A stretch of DNA of 64,000 nt. It comes from Mycetohabitans endofungorum (lineage in GTDB: Bacteria; Pseudomonadota; Gammaproteobacteria; Burkholderiales; Burkholderiaceae). The position numbers and the translations under genes were made by a program. Shown here one piece after another: positions 1-13,596 of this stretch; the first letter of the stretch is position 1, and the number at the start of each line of letters is the position of its first letter. The notes below the pieces were generated by a model, which was given only the letters and a program-made list of their open reading frames with translations, searched no databases and was not told the origin of the DNA. The stretch spans positions 2,294,001 through 2,358,000 of the forward strand of contig NZ_CP132744.1 in NCBI RefSeq assembly GCF_037477895.1, given 5' to 3'.

Positions 1-2696
1 GTCTCGGACATCAACCCGATGCGGGCCGCCTCACGCAGCAACGCGATGTTACCGGTGTTGCGCCGCAGTACGGGATGCGCGCCGGCATGCAGCAGCACCC
101 AGTACTGGACGATGAACTCGATGTCCACCATGCCGCCGCGATCGTGCTTCAGATCGAACAGCGCTGTGGGATTGGGATGGCCTTCGGCCACCTTTTGCCG
201 CATCGCGGCAATCTCCGTGGCCAGCACCCGCGCATCGCGCGGCTGAGCGAGCACCTGGGCACGGATCGCATCGAACTGCGCGCCGATGCGCACATCCCCG
301 GCACAGAAGCGCGCGCGCGACAACGCCTGATGCTCCCATACCCACGCGGTGTTGGCGGCATCCCCCTCGCGCAATTGGTACCGTCGGAAGGCGGCGAGGC
401 TCGTGACCAGCAGCCCGGCCTCGCCGTTCGGCCTAAGCCTCAGATCCACATCGAACAGCGTGCCGGCGCCAGTGGACATGGTCAGCCACGTGATCAGCCG
501 CCGCGCGAACAGCGCGTAGATCTCTGCGGCACACTCATCGGGATCGTCGTACAGAAAGATGAGGTCCAGGTCTGACGCATAACCGAGCTCCTTACCGCCG
601 AGCTTGCCGTACGCAATGATTGAGAAGCGCGGCACGTCGCAATGACGGCGAGCCAACTGCGGCCATACGGTCTGCAGCGTCACATCCAGGACCGCGTCGG
701 CCAGTTCCGACAACCGGTCGCTGATGTGCTCGACCGATAGATGACCCCTGAGATCCAGCAGCAGGATCCGGAACACCTCAGCCTGGTGCGCGTGACGCAG
801 CAAATCCATCTGATGCTCAGTGCCGTCTGCATCAGCAAGCCGGGCGAGCAGCATCCGCTTGAACTCGGTCCAGTCGAACGGGCTCACCAGCGCCTCGTCG
901 TCGAGCAACTCGTCGAGCACCTGCGGATGGCGAATCAGATAGCCGGCAGCCCAACGCGACTCGCCGAGCACGGCGAACACGCGTGCCAGCGCAGCCGGAT
1001 ACTCAACCAGCAACGCCAGGTACGAGCCACGCCGCGCGACCGCTTCGAGCAGATCGAGAAAACGCAGCAACGTCGCATCGGCCCTTTCATTGCAATGCGT
1101 CGGCGTCGCCTCCAATGCACGCAGCACGAGCTTGTCGAAACGCGTCCGATGCCGTTCCGGCAGGCCGGCGTAGCGCGCAGACTGCCAGACCGCATGCAAT
1201 CGCGACAGGATGGCTGGCGGGTCGTTGAACCCCAGCGATGCAAGCCGAGTGCGCAACTCATCGTCGGCTGCCTCATCGGCGAGTGCACTGCTCCAAATCC
1301 ATGTGGCGGTCTCCTCCCACGCTGTGCTGCCAATCTTGCCGAGCGCCTGATCGCCTGCGCCGGCCGGCGCCGCCGCGTCGCCACGCTTGTCCGCGAAGAT
1401 CTGGTCAAACTGCTGCCCGACGAACGCGCGGTGGCGCTCCAGCACAGCCAGTAGTGCCCGATAGTCAGCAAAACCGAGTGATGCTGCCAGTTGCGTGCGC
1501 TCGCCTTCATCGACAGGCATCGCATGGGTTTGCGCGTCGTTCACGTATTGCAACCGGTGCTCGATGCAGCGCAGCATTTGATACGCCTGTGCGAGTCGCT
1601 GAACCGCGCCACGCGCTATCAAGCCGCGCGCCGCGGCATGATCGAGTACCGCCAGCGTCGGCCGGATACGGAACCCGGCGTCTTGACCGCCCCGGATCAA
1701 TTGGAAGACCTGCGCGGTAAACTCGATCTCGCGGATGCCGCCGCGACCTAGCTTGATGTCATCGGCCTTGTCGCGGCGCGACGACGCGCGGCGGGTGGCC
1801 TCCTGACGGATCTGCACATGCAGCGCCCGGATCGCCGCAATCACGCCGAAATCGAGATAACGGCGATAGACGAACGGCCTGACCTGTGCATCAAGTTGCG
1901 CCGCCAGTCGCGCGCCGGCGTCGCTACCCACGTCCGACACCAGCCGTGCCTTGATCCACGCATAGCGTTCCCATTCGCGCCCCTGCACATAGAAGTACTC
2001 CTCCAGCATGCCGATGCTGCAGACAAGCGGACCTGAATCGCCGTTTGGACGCAGCCGCATGTCCACGCGGAACACGTGTCCGTGCGCGGTATGCTCGGCC
2101 AGCGCACCGATCAACCGGCGCCCGACTCGGGTGAAGAAGTCTTGGTTTGAGATCGGCGCGCGGGAGCCGCCCTCGGTTTCGCCGTCGTCCTCGTAGACGA
2201 AAATCAAGTCGATGTCCGAAGACACGTTCAACTCGCGTCCGCCGAGCTTGCCCATGCCGACCACTCCGAGCGTCTGCGGCTGTCGCTGCGCGTTCAGCGG
2301 CATGCCATACAGCGCGTGCAACTCGGCACTGATCGAGGCAAGGGCGCGGCGGATCGCCACCTCGGCCAAATCCGTCATCGCGCCGGTCACCTCCGACACA
2401 TCGGCCAACCCGGCCAGGTCGCGCTCCATCACCGCGCAGAATAGCTCGGTGCGCACCAGGCGCAGTGCGCGCTTGAGCACGTTGTCGTCTACGGGCTCGT
2501 CCTGCGGCGCACCCAGTTGCGCGAGCCGCTGCTCGATCCATTGCCGCGTCAGCGGCGCGCGCGCAAGTTCACGCACCCGCGCAGCCAGTTCAGGCCGTGC
2601 CGCGTACTGCCGGACGGCATAGCGAGAATAGACGGCGCTCAACAGCGGTTCGGCGTCGGAAGCAAGCGGGGAACTTGGCGGCGGCATGTCAGTCAT
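1..2696 (-). CDS. glnE: Bifunctional glutamine synthetase adenylyltransferase/deadenylase (3'-truncated by window edge)
   Basis: GlnE attaches AMP to, and removes it from, glutamine synthetase (GlnA) in response to PII, tuning ammonia assimilation in the cytoplasm. Reading the minus strand from the ATG at 2696 gives about 898 codons without a stop, running off the window start; full GlnE proteins are about 920-950 residues, so only the extreme C-terminus is missing. Two nucleotidyltransferase repeats are visible: GMGKLGGRELNVSSDIDLIF in the N-terminal half and AYGKLGGKELGYASDLDLIF in the C-terminal half, each with the G-x-S/A-D-x-D metal-binding signature. RGGIREIEF and DRGGMVDIEF, the usual GlnE helical-domain motifs, follow each. 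It is divergent from yhdP. A second ATG three codons in (2687) is an alternative start. Confidence 0.95.
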   Translation of the reverse strand, partial: MTDMPPPSSPLASDAEPLLSAVYSRYAVRQYAARPELAARVRELARAPLTRQWIEQRLAQLGAPQDEPVDDNVLKRALRLVRTELFCAVMERDLAGLADVSEVTGAMTDLAEVAIRRALASISAELHALYGMPLNAQRQPQTLGVVGMGKLGGRELNVSSDIDLIFVYEDDGETEGGSRAPISNQDFFTRVGRRLIGALAEHTAHGHVFRVDMRLRPNGDSGPLVCSIGMLEEYFYVQGREWERYAWIKARLVSDVGSDAGARLAAQLDAQVRPFVYRRYLDFGVIAAIRALHVQIRQEATRRASSRRDKADDIKLGRGGIREIEFTAQVFQLIRGGQDAGFRIRPTLAVLDHAAARGLIARGAVQRLAQAYQMLRCIEHRLQYVNDAQTHAMPVDEGERTQLAASLGFADYRALLAVLERHRAFVGQQFDQIFADKRGDAAAPAGAGDQALGKIGSTAWEETATWIWSSALADEAADDELRTRLASLGFNDPPAILSRLHAVWQSARYAGLPERHRTRFDKLVLRALEATPTHCNERADATLLRFLDLLEAVARRGSYLALLVEYPAALARVFAVLGESRWAAGYLIRHPQVLDELLDDEALVSPFDWTEFKRMLLARLADADGTEHQMDLLRHAHQAEVFRILLLDLRGHLSVEHISDRLSELADAVLDVTLQTVWPQLARRHCDVPRFSIIAYGKLGGKELGYASDLDLIFLYDDPDECAAEIYALFARRLITWLTMSTGAGTLFDVDLRLRPNGEAGLLVTSLAAFRRYQLREGDAANTAWVWEHQALSRARFCAGDVRIGAQFDAIRAQVLAQPRDARVLATEIAAMRQKVAEGHPNPTALFDLKHDRGGMVDIEFIVQYWVLLHAGAHPVLRRNTGNIALLREAARIGLMSE

Positions 2697-2813
2697 CGTG
2701 TCATTGGTACGGCATATGCAATGAAACCCTTGGCGGCGGTAGGTTTGACTCGCATGCCGTATGTTACATTTGGTTTTTCCGCCGCTCCTTATCATACGTT
2801 CCGCGCTCCTCGC

Positions 2814-7366
<4,553 letters not shown>

Positions 7367-7376
<10 letters not shown>

Positions 7377-8215
7377 ACAACTCCGTTTTCCGCTCAAGCG
7401 GTGCCGCGCCCAGCACGTTCGCGCTGGCGGCGCTGCAAATGGTCAGCACGCCGGACGTGTCGCGGAATCTACAGGCCGCCGGCGAGTTAATCGCTGAAGC
7501 CGCCGCCGGCGGCGCGCAACTCGTGCTGCTGCCCGAGTATTTCTGCTTCATGGGGCACCGCGACGCCGACAAGCTGGCCGTGCGGGAAACGCCGGGCGAC
7601 GGCCCGATTCAGCAATTTCTCGCCGATGCCGCGGCGCGCCACCGCGTGTGGGTCATCGGCGGCACGCTGCCACTCGTGGCACCAGAATCCGGGCGGGTGA
7701 TGAACACCACGCTGGTGTTTGACCCGCAAGGCCGGGCCGTGGCCCGCTACGACAAGATCCATCTGTTTAACTTCGAAAAAGATGATGAGTCGTTTGACGA
7801 GACGCGCACCATCCGGCCCGGCACCGACGTCGTCGCGTTCGATGCACCGTTTGGCCGCGTGGGCTTGTCGGTATGCTATGACTTGCGCTTTCCGGAGTTG
7901 TATCGCAAGCTTGGCGACTGCGCGCTCATCGTCGTGCCATCGGCCTTCACATACACGACTGGCCACGCACACTGGGAGATGCTGCTGCGTGCGCGCGCGG
8001 TCGAGAACCAATGCTACGTGCTGGCCGCGGCCCAGGGCGGCAAGCACGAGAACGGGCGCCGTACATGGGGCCACAGCATGCTGGTGGACCCATGGGGCGA
8101 AGTCGTCGCAGTGCGCGCGGACGGTGCCGGCGTGGTAGCGGGCACGATCGATGTCCGACGTATCACGCAGGTACGGCAGAGCTTGCCAGCGTATCGGCAT
8201 CGGGTGCTGGCATGA
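7367..8215 (+). CDS. Carbon-nitrogen hydrolase (nitrilase superfamily, Nit1-like)
   Basis: Nitrilase-superfamily amidase of 282 residues, the usual size. The catalytic triad is visible: Glu57 in LLPEY, Lys130 in RYDKIHLFNF and Cys170 in LSVCYDLRFPELYR. The Nit1/Nit2-like branch acts as deaminated-glutathione or omega-amidase in characterised members, so a metabolite-repair role is likely, but substrate cannot be read from sequence. It lies between yhdP and tldD, a conserved order in proteobacteria. The ATG at 7373 overlaps the yhdP TGA in an ATGA arrangement, suggesting translational coupling; ATG 7367 is two codons upstream and equally possible. Confidence 0.9.
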
Positions 8216-8345
8216 GCGCACCGCAGCGTCGTTGCCCGCAAAGCGGCGGCGGCCCACACCGCTTCCAGCAGGGTCGCCCGCGGCTTGAATCGTGCCGTCG
8301 CAACGCCAATTTCTGTCCATTTACCAGTCAAACGGGCGAGCCCGC

Positions 8346-9812
8346 ATGAACATCATCGAACCAAACCTCTGCCACCTCGCCACCGCCAAGGACCTGCTGC
8401 TCACGCGCTACGGGCTCGATGAGGCCATTCTGGTGCGCACGCTGGGCGAGATTTTCTCCCATCGCGTTGACTACGCGGACCTGTACTTCCAAACAACCCG
8501 CAGCGAAGCGTGGAGCCTGGAGGAAGGCATCGTCAAATCGGGCAGCTTCAGCATCGACCAGGGCGTGGGCGTGCGCGCGGTGGCCGGCGAGCGCACCGCG
8601 TTCGCGTACTCGGATGACTTGTCGCCGCAAGCGCTGGCACAAGCCGCCCAGGCCACCCGCGCGATCGCCCGTGCGGGTGGCGGAAAGGTTCGCGTGCGGG
8701 CGGCCGGTGCGTTGCACGGCGTCGCGGGCCGCGACCTGTACCGGCCGGCCGATCCGCTGCACTCGCTGGATGCGAATGCAAAAGTGGCACTGCTGGAGCG
8801 CGTCGAAAAAATGGCTCGCGCGAAAGATCCACGCATCACCCAGGTCATGGCGGGCCTGGCGGGCGAATACGACGTCGTACTGGTGGCACGCAGCGACGGA
8901 GCACTGGCCGCCGACGTGCGTCCGCTCGTGCGCATGTCGGTCACCGTAATCGCCGAGCAGAACGGGCGCCGCGAAATCGGCACCGGCGGTGGCGGAGGCC
9001 GCTACGACTATGGCTACTTCACCGACGAAGTGCTGACGCGATACGTCGACGACGCGGTGCATGCCGCGCTGGTGAACCTGGAGGCACGCCCCGCGCCCGC
9101 CGGCACGATGACCGTCGTGCTCGGGCCGGGCTGGCCGGGCGTGCTGCTGCACGAGGCGATCGGCCACGGGTTGGAAGGCGACTTCAACCGCAAGGGCTCG
9201 TCGGCGTTCGCCGGACGCATCGGCGAGCGGGTCGCGGCCAACGGTGTCACGGTGGTTGACGACGGCACGCTGGCGAACCGGCGCGGCTCGCTGAACATCG
9301 ATGACGAGGGCAACCCCACGCAATGCACGACGCTGATCGAGGACGGCATCCTGACCGGCTACATACAGGACACGCTAAACGCGCGGCTGATGAAGATGAA
9401 GGTGACCGGTAACGCGCGGCGCGAATCGTATGCCGCGTTGCCGATGCCGCGCATGACCAACACCTACATGTTGGGCGGCGACAAAGATCCCGCCGAGATC
9501 ATTGCGTCGGTCGAGCATGGCCTGTACGCGGTCAATTTCGGCGGCGGACAGGTCGATATCACGAACGGCAAGTTTGTGTTTTCAGCCTCCGAGGCCTACA
9601 TGATCGAGAACGGCAAGATTGCCTATCCGGTCAAGGGCGCGACGCTGGTGGGCAGCGGACCGGAGTCGCTCAAGTACGTGTCGATGATTGGCAACGATAT
9701 GTCGTTGGACACAGGCGTGGGCGTGTGCGGCAAGGAAGGCCAGAGCGTGCCGGTCGGCGTCGGGCAGCCAACGCTGCGCATCGACCGCATGACGGTGGGT
9801 GGCACGGTATGA
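8346..9812 (+). CDS. tldD: Metalloprotease TldD
   Basis: TldD is the zinc-protease subunit of the TldD/TldE pair, which in E. coli processes microcin B17 and antitoxin CcdA. From ATG 8346 ([18 protein letters not shown]) the product is 488 residues, matching the family. The catalytic HExxxH-type motif is [12 protein letters not shown] at about residue 269, followed by the conserved KGSSAF and [20 protein letters not shown] regions. It is downstream of nit with a 130-bp gap. TldE/PmbA is not in this window. The track-type upstream extension to 8292 is less likely because the conserved N-terminus starts at 8346. Confidence 0.95.
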   Translation: MNIIEPNLCHLATAKDLLLTRYGLDEAILVRTLGEIFSHRVDYADLYFQTTRSEAWSLEEGIVKSGSFSIDQGVGVRAVAGERTAFAYSDDLSPQALAQAAQATRAIARAGGGKVRVRAAGALHGVAGRDLYRPADPLHSLDANAKVALLERVEKMARAKDPRITQVMAGLAGEYDVVLVARSDGALAADVRPLVRMSVTVIAEQNGRREIGTGGGGGRYDYGYFTDEVLTRYVDDAVHAALVNLEARPAPAGTMTVVLGPGWPGVLLHEAIGHGLEGDFNRKGSSAFAGRIGERVAANGVTVVDDGTLANRRGSLNIDDEGNPTQCTTLIEDGILTGYIQDTLNARLMKMKVTGNARRESYAALPMPRMTNTYMLGGDKDPAEIIASVEHGLYAVNFGGGQVDITNGKFVFSASEAYMIENGKIAYPVKGATLVGSGPESLKYVSMIGNDMSLDTGVGVCGKEGQSVPVGVGQPTLRIDRMTVGGTV

Positions 9813-9893
9813 CGCCAATCACGCAGAAGCCGCAAGGGGGTTGCGGTTCTTATTGAAATGACGCAATCATGCGTCGTCGTTGACGGCCCTCTG

Positions 9894-9923
9894 TTGCCAA
9901 CGGGGGCTCGTCCAGAGTATAAA
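9894..9923 (+). promoter_or_regulatory. Probable sigma70 promoter for the aroG leader
   Basis: TTGCCA (9894-9899) and TATAAA (9918-9923) are separated by 18 bp, a good sigma70 match. Transcription would begin near 9930, about 45 bases before the leader peptide and 230 bases before aroG. It is a sequence match only. Confidence 0.55.
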
Positions 9924-9973
9924 GTCGATATAGTCGGAACCGACACCACCTTTCAATTCGTTTGCATTTCGCG

Positions 9974-10042
9974 ATGTCCGCCAAGTTTTACTTTTATTTC
10001 TTTTGGCATCTCAGGCCGCTGGCGGACCGAGAGGGTGGGTGA
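9974..10042 (+). CDS. Aromatic-amino-acid leader peptide (aroG attenuator)
   Basis: A 22-codon reading frame, ATG 9974 to TGA 10040-10042, encoding MSAKFYFYFFWHLRPLADREGG. Codons 5-11 are TTT TAC TTT TAT TTC TTT TGG: four Phe, two Tyr, one Trp with no interruption, exactly the three end products of the pathway begun by AroG. Chance occurrence in a GC-rich intergenic region is very unlikely. By analogy with pheL/trpL it would sense charged tRNA by ribosome stalling. No strong Shine-Dalgarno is visible; an in-frame TTG at 9962 is an alternative start. It is too short for ordinary gene callers. Confidence 0.85.
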   Translation: MSAKFYFYFFWHLRPLADREGG

Positions 10043-10103
10043 CGGATAAGCGAATTACCCCACATTCCCGAAAAACCGCCGGCTTCGCCTGGCGGTTTTT
10101 TTT
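9978..10103 (+). promoter_or_regulatory. Transcription attenuator of aroG (alternative hairpins 1:2, 2:3, 3:4)
   Basis: Segment 1 CCGCCA (9978-9983) can pair with segment 2 TGGCGG (10020-10025). Segment 2 extended, CTGGCGG (10019-10025), can pair with segment 3 CCGCCGG (10076-10082) as antiterminator. Segment 3 pairs instead with segment 4 CTGGCGG (10089-10095) in the terminator. Segments 2 and 4 are the identical 7-mer, so they compete for segment 3. Ribosomes stalled on the aromatic codons (9986-10006) would mask segment 1 and free segment 2, allowing read-through into aroG; completed translation would favour termination. The segments are read from the sequence; the mechanism is inferred by analogy. 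Confidence 0.8.
10071..10103 (+). terminator. Rho-independent terminator (attenuator) upstream of aroG
   Basis: Stem AAAAACCGCCGG (10071-10082) with CTGGCGGTTTTT (10089-10100), 12 pairs with one G-U, loop CTTCGC, then a run of eight T to 10103. It sits between the leader peptide and aroG on the same strand. Confidence 0.9.
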
Positions 10104-10162
10104 CGCCAGGCGCCAGGCCCCGAACACCGCGCGCGAGGCGCGTACCGTTGAACCGGAGAACA

Positions 10163-11239
10163 ATGATGGCCCTGCACAACACCGATGATGTTCGAATCCG
10201 CGAGCTTAAGGAATTGACGCCGCCCGCGCACCTGCTGCGGGAGTTTCCCTGCGAGGAGCGCGTCGCTGGCCTGATCTTCAACGCTCGCCAATCGCTGCAT
10301 CGGATTCTGCACGGCATGGACGACCGGCTCATCGTCGTGATTGGCCCGTGCTCGATCCACGACACGCGTGCGGCACTAGAGTACGCACAGCGCCTGGCGG
10401 AGCAACGCAAGCGCTTTGCCGGCGAATTGGAAATCGTGATGCGCGTGTACTTCGAGAAGCCGCGCACGACCGTGGGCTGGAAGGGGTTGATCAACGACCC
10501 CTACATGGACAACAGTTTCAAGATCAACGACGGATTACGTACCGCGCGCGAACTGCTAGTGCGAATCAACGCGCTCGGACTGCCCGCCGGCACGGAGTAC
10601 CTCGACATGATCAGCCCGCAATACATCGCCGATTTGATCTCGTGGGGTGCAATCGGCGCACGCACCACCGAATCGCAGGTGCATCGGGAACTGGCCTCTG
10701 GATTGTCGTGCCCGGTCGGCTTCAAGAACGGCACCGACGGCAACGTGAAAATCGCGGTTGACGCGATCAAGGCCGCTTCGCAGCCGCACCATTTTCTGTC
10801 GGTGACCAAGGGCGGTCATTCGGCGATCGTATCGACCGCTGGCAACGAGGACTGCCACCTCATCCTGCGCGGCGGCAAGACACCGAACTATGATGCAGCA
10901 AGCGTCGATGCCGCGTGCTCCGCGATCGGCAAGTCGGGGCTGGCGGCGCGATTGATGATCGATGCAAGCCATGCGAACAGCGAGAAGAAGCACGAAAACC
11001 AAATTCCGGTCTGCGCAGACATCGCTCGGCAAGTCGCCGCCGGCGACGAGCGCATTGTCGGCGTGATGGTGGAGTCCCATCTGGTCGCGGGACGCCAGGA
11101 TTTGAAAGACGGCTGCAAGTTGACCTATGGTCAGAGTGTCACCGACGCCTGCATCGGCTGGGATGATAGCGTGACGGTGCTCGAAGGACTAGCCAAAGCG
11201 GTCCGGCAACGGCGCATCGCACGCGGCAGCGGCAATTGA
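10163..11239 (+). CDS. aroG: 3-deoxy-7-phosphoheptulonate synthase (class I DAHP synthase)
   Basis: Catalyses condensation of phosphoenolpyruvate and erythrose 4-phosphate to DAHP, the first step of the shikimate pathway. From ATG 10163 it has 358 residues, like E. coli AroG (350). Class I landmarks: VVIGPCSIHD, RVYFEKPRTTVGWKG, NDPYMDNSFKIN, GARTTESQVHRE, FKNGTDGNVKIAVDA, KGGHSAIVSTAGN and DASHANSEKK. GGAGA at 10155-10159 is the ribosome site; the tandem ATG at 10166 is an alternative start. Which aromatic amino acid inhibits the enzyme cannot be told, but the attenuator in front contains Phe, Tyr and Trp codons, so expression probably answers to all three. Confidence 0.96.
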   Translation: MMALHNTDDVRIRELKELTPPAHLLREFPCEERVAGLIFNARQSLHRILHGMDDRLIVVIGPCSIHDTRAALEYAQRLAEQRKRFAGELEIVMRVYFEKPRTTVGWKGLINDPYMDNSFKINDGLRTARELLVRINALGLPAGTEYLDMISPQYIADLISWGAIGARTTESQVHRELASGLSCPVGFKNGTDGNVKIAVDAIKAASQPHHFLSVTKGGHSAIVSTAGNEDCHLILRGGKTPNYDAASVDAACSAIGKSGLAARLMIDASHANSEKKHENQIPVCADIARQVAAGDERIVGVMVESHLVAGRQDLKDGCKLTYGQSVTDACIGWDDSVTVLEGLAKAVRQRRIARGSGN

Positions 11240-11410
11240 AGCGGGCGGCAACGCTGCGACAACGGCGATTGACCGGAGATAACCACTGACCGGCGACGGC
11301 GATTCATCGCAATGCAATCGACGGCGGTGACCACTGACGGACAGCGGAACATAGCCATGCGCCGCAATGGGCTGGCGGCACCATGCCGTGACACCGGCAT
11401 GAGCGGCCCC

Positions 11411-11959
11411 TTACGCCCGCTCATGCCGCCACAGCACCTCCGGCTGGCCCGTCTCGCCATTCAGCACGCGAGCCAGGACGAACAGCAGGTCCGACAGGCG
11501 GTTCACGTACTGCCGCAGCGCCGCATCAACGGCTTGTTCATGGCCGAGCGCGACGATCGTGCGCTCGGCTCGCCGGCAAACGGTACGGCACAGGTGCGAC
11601 AATGCAGCCGGCCGCGAGCCGCCGGGCAGAACGAACTCGCGCAGCGGTGGCAGTTGCGCATTGAAGTACTCGAGCCAGTCGTCGAGCCGCGCGACATGCT
11701 CGTCCACGATCATCACCTCGCCCGGCATGCATAGCTGCGCACCGACGTCAAACAAATCGTGCTGCACCGCGACGAGCATCTCCCGTACGCGGGCCGGCAA
11801 GGTTTCGGCCAGCAGCACGCCCAGCGACGAGTTCAGCTCGTCTACGTCGCCGATCGCCGCGATGCGCGTATCGTCCTTGGCCACGCGGCTCGTGTTCCCC
11901 AGGCCGGTGGTGCCGTCGTCACCTGTGCGCGTGACGATCTTGCTCAAGCGGTTTCCCAT
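11411..11959 (-). CDS. PduO-type ATP:cob(I)alamin adenosyltransferase
   Basis: Transfers the adenosyl group of ATP to cob(I)alamin to make coenzyme B12. The N-terminal signature TRTGDDGTTGLGNTSRV and the helical-core motif CRTVCRRAERTIVAL are those of the PduO/MMAB family; length 182 residues is typical. Start at 11959 (MGNRLSKIVTRTGDDG) is preferred over the adjacent ATG at 11962 because GGAG lies six bases upstream. It is convergent with aroG, across a 171-bp gap that shows only imperfect short repeats around CGACGGCGATT. No B12 biosynthesis genes are in the window. Confidence 0.93.
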   Translation of the reverse strand: MGNRLSKIVTRTGDDGTTGLGNTSRVAKDDTRIAAIGDVDELNSSLGVLLAETLPARVREMLVAVQHDLFDVGAQLCMPGEVMIVDEHVARLDDWLEYFNAQLPPLREFVLPGGSRPAALSHLCRTVCRRAERTIVALGHEQAVDAALRQYVNRLSDLLFVLARVLNGETGQPEVLWRHERA

Positions 11960-12153
11960 CATGGCTCCTGTGATTGACAATCGGCTCGAGGGCAATTTGC
12001 CGCGTCCGACGCACATTATAGTGACGTGCATGCTGCCACGCGGTCTCGTCCAGCGCCTCACCTCGCGATGCAAGCGGCTTGGGCAATGCGCATTGGCTTA
12101 AAATAGCCACTCAGTTGACCCGCTTGCATGCCATGCGTTCAGGAGACCGCCCC

Positions 12154-13575
12154 GTGACTCATTCGATTGCGCGTGCCGCCGTGCGCAAGCCCTTCCCCCC
12201 ATCGCTGCTCGAGGCACTCAAGGCCGCATTCGACGAACGCGTCTCGGTCGCCGAAGCCGTACGCGCGCACCATGGGCGCGACGAGTCGATGTTCGATCCG
12301 CAATGGCCGGATGCAGTCGTCTACGCCCGCACAACGCAGGAGGTCGCGGCCATTGTCGCACTGTGCGCGCAGTACGAGGTGCCGGTGATTCCGTATGGCA
12401 ACGGCTCGTCGCTCGAAGGCCATCTGCTCGCGGTGCAGGGCGGTGTGACGATTGATCTGTCCGAGATGAACCGCGTGTTATCGATCGACGCGCACGACCT
12501 GACAGCCACCGTGCAAGCCGGCGTGTCGCGCAAGGCGCTCAATGACGCGTTGCGCGACACCGGCTTGTTCTTCCCAATCGACCCCGGCGCCGACGCGAGC
12601 ATCGGCGGCATGGCCGCCACACGCGCCTCGGGCACGAACGCGGTCCGCTACGGCACGATGTGCGAGAATGTACTAGGCTTGACGGTGGTGCGGGCCGATG
12701 CACGCATCATCCACACGGGCTCGCGCGCGCGCAAGTCGTCGGCGGGCTACGATCTGACACGCCTCTTTGTTGGCTCTGAAGGCACGCTTGGCGTGATCAC
12801 CGACCTCACCGTACGCCTGTACCCATTGCCTGAAGCAATTTCCGCGGCCGTGTGCGCATTCCCAAGCATGGGCGACGCTGTGCGCACCGTGATCGAGACG
12901 ATCCAGTTTGGCGTGCCGGTGGCGCGCGTGGAATTCGTCGACGCGCTCGCGATCCGTGCGATCAACCGCCACTCGAACCTGACATTGCCGCAGACGCAAA
13001 CACTGTTCTTCGAGTTCCACGGCAGCGAGACCGGCGTGCGTGAGCAGGCGCAGACGGTACAGGACATTGCCGCGCAACATGGAGGGCAAGGCTTTGAATG
13101 GGCCACTCGTCCGGAAGAGCGCAGTCGGTTGTGGAACGCGCGACACAGCGCATACTTTGCGATGTTGCAGCTGCGCCCCGGTTGCCGTGCGCTGACCACT
13201 GACGTGTGCGTGCCGATTTCGCAGCTGGCTGAATGCATCGAACAGACAGAGGCAGACCTGAAGCAATCGTCACTGCTGTGTCCGATCGTAGGCCATGTCG
13301 GCGACGGCAACTTCCACGTCGCGATGCTGATTGACCCCGCTAGCCCGGCCGAGATTCAGGAGGCGGAGCAGTTGAACCAGCGGCTCGTGTCACGCGCGCT
13401 GCGCTTTGGCGGCACGTGCACCGGCGAGCACGGCGTCGGCCTGCACAAGATGGGTTTCCTCGTCGACGAGCATGGCGCGGATGCCGTTGACACGATGCGC
13501 GCGATCAAGCATGCACTCGATCCGCGCAATCTGATGAATCCTGGCAAGATCTTTGCCTTTCATGGACCGCACTAG
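12154..13575 (+). CDS. FAD-linked 2-hydroxyacid dehydrogenase (D-lactate dehydrogenase family)
   Basis: FAD-binding oxidoreductase of the GlcD/DLD family, 473 residues from GTG 12154. FAD (PCMH) domain: PYGNGSSLEGH, ADASIGGMAATRASGTNAVRYG and LFVGSEGTLGVITDLTVRLYP. C-terminal cap: VGHVGDGNFHVAMLIDP and CTGEHGVGLHKMGFL. AGGAGA at 12141-12146 sits seven bases before the GTG, which decides the start over ATG 12133 or 12079. Substrate is most likely D-lactate, with other D-2-hydroxyacids possible. It directly precedes glcD (21-bp gap) and is probably cotranscribed with the glycolate oxidase genes. Confidence 0.9.
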   Translation: MTHSIARAAVRKPFPPSLLEALKAAFDERVSVAEAVRAHHGRDESMFDPQWPDAVVYARTTQEVAAIVALCAQYEVPVIPYGNGSSLEGHLLAVQGGVTIDLSEMNRVLSIDAHDLTATVQAGVSRKALNDALRDTGLFFPIDPGADASIGGMAATRASGTNAVRYGTMCENVLGLTVVRADARIIHTGSRARKSSAGYDLTRLFVGSEGTLGVITDLTVRLYPLPEAISAAVCAFPSMGDAVRTVIETIQFGVPVARVEFVDALAIRAINRHSNLTLPQTQTLFFEFHGSETGVREQAQTVQDIAAQHGGQGFEWATRPEERSRLWNARHSAYFAMLQLRPGCRALTTDVCVPISQLAECIEQTEADLKQSSLLCPIVGHVGDGNFHVAMLIDPASPAEIQEAEQLNQRLVSRALRFGGTCTGEHGVGLHKMGFLVDEHGADAVDTMRAIKHALDPRNLMNPGKIFAFHGPH

Positions 13576-13596
13576 ACACGTCGCGCGGAGCATGCC

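Noticed and set aside
9858..10049. 63-residue frame across the aroG leader
   Set aside because: A different frame from the FYFYFFW leader; it has no ribosome site and no similarity, and is best explained by chance.
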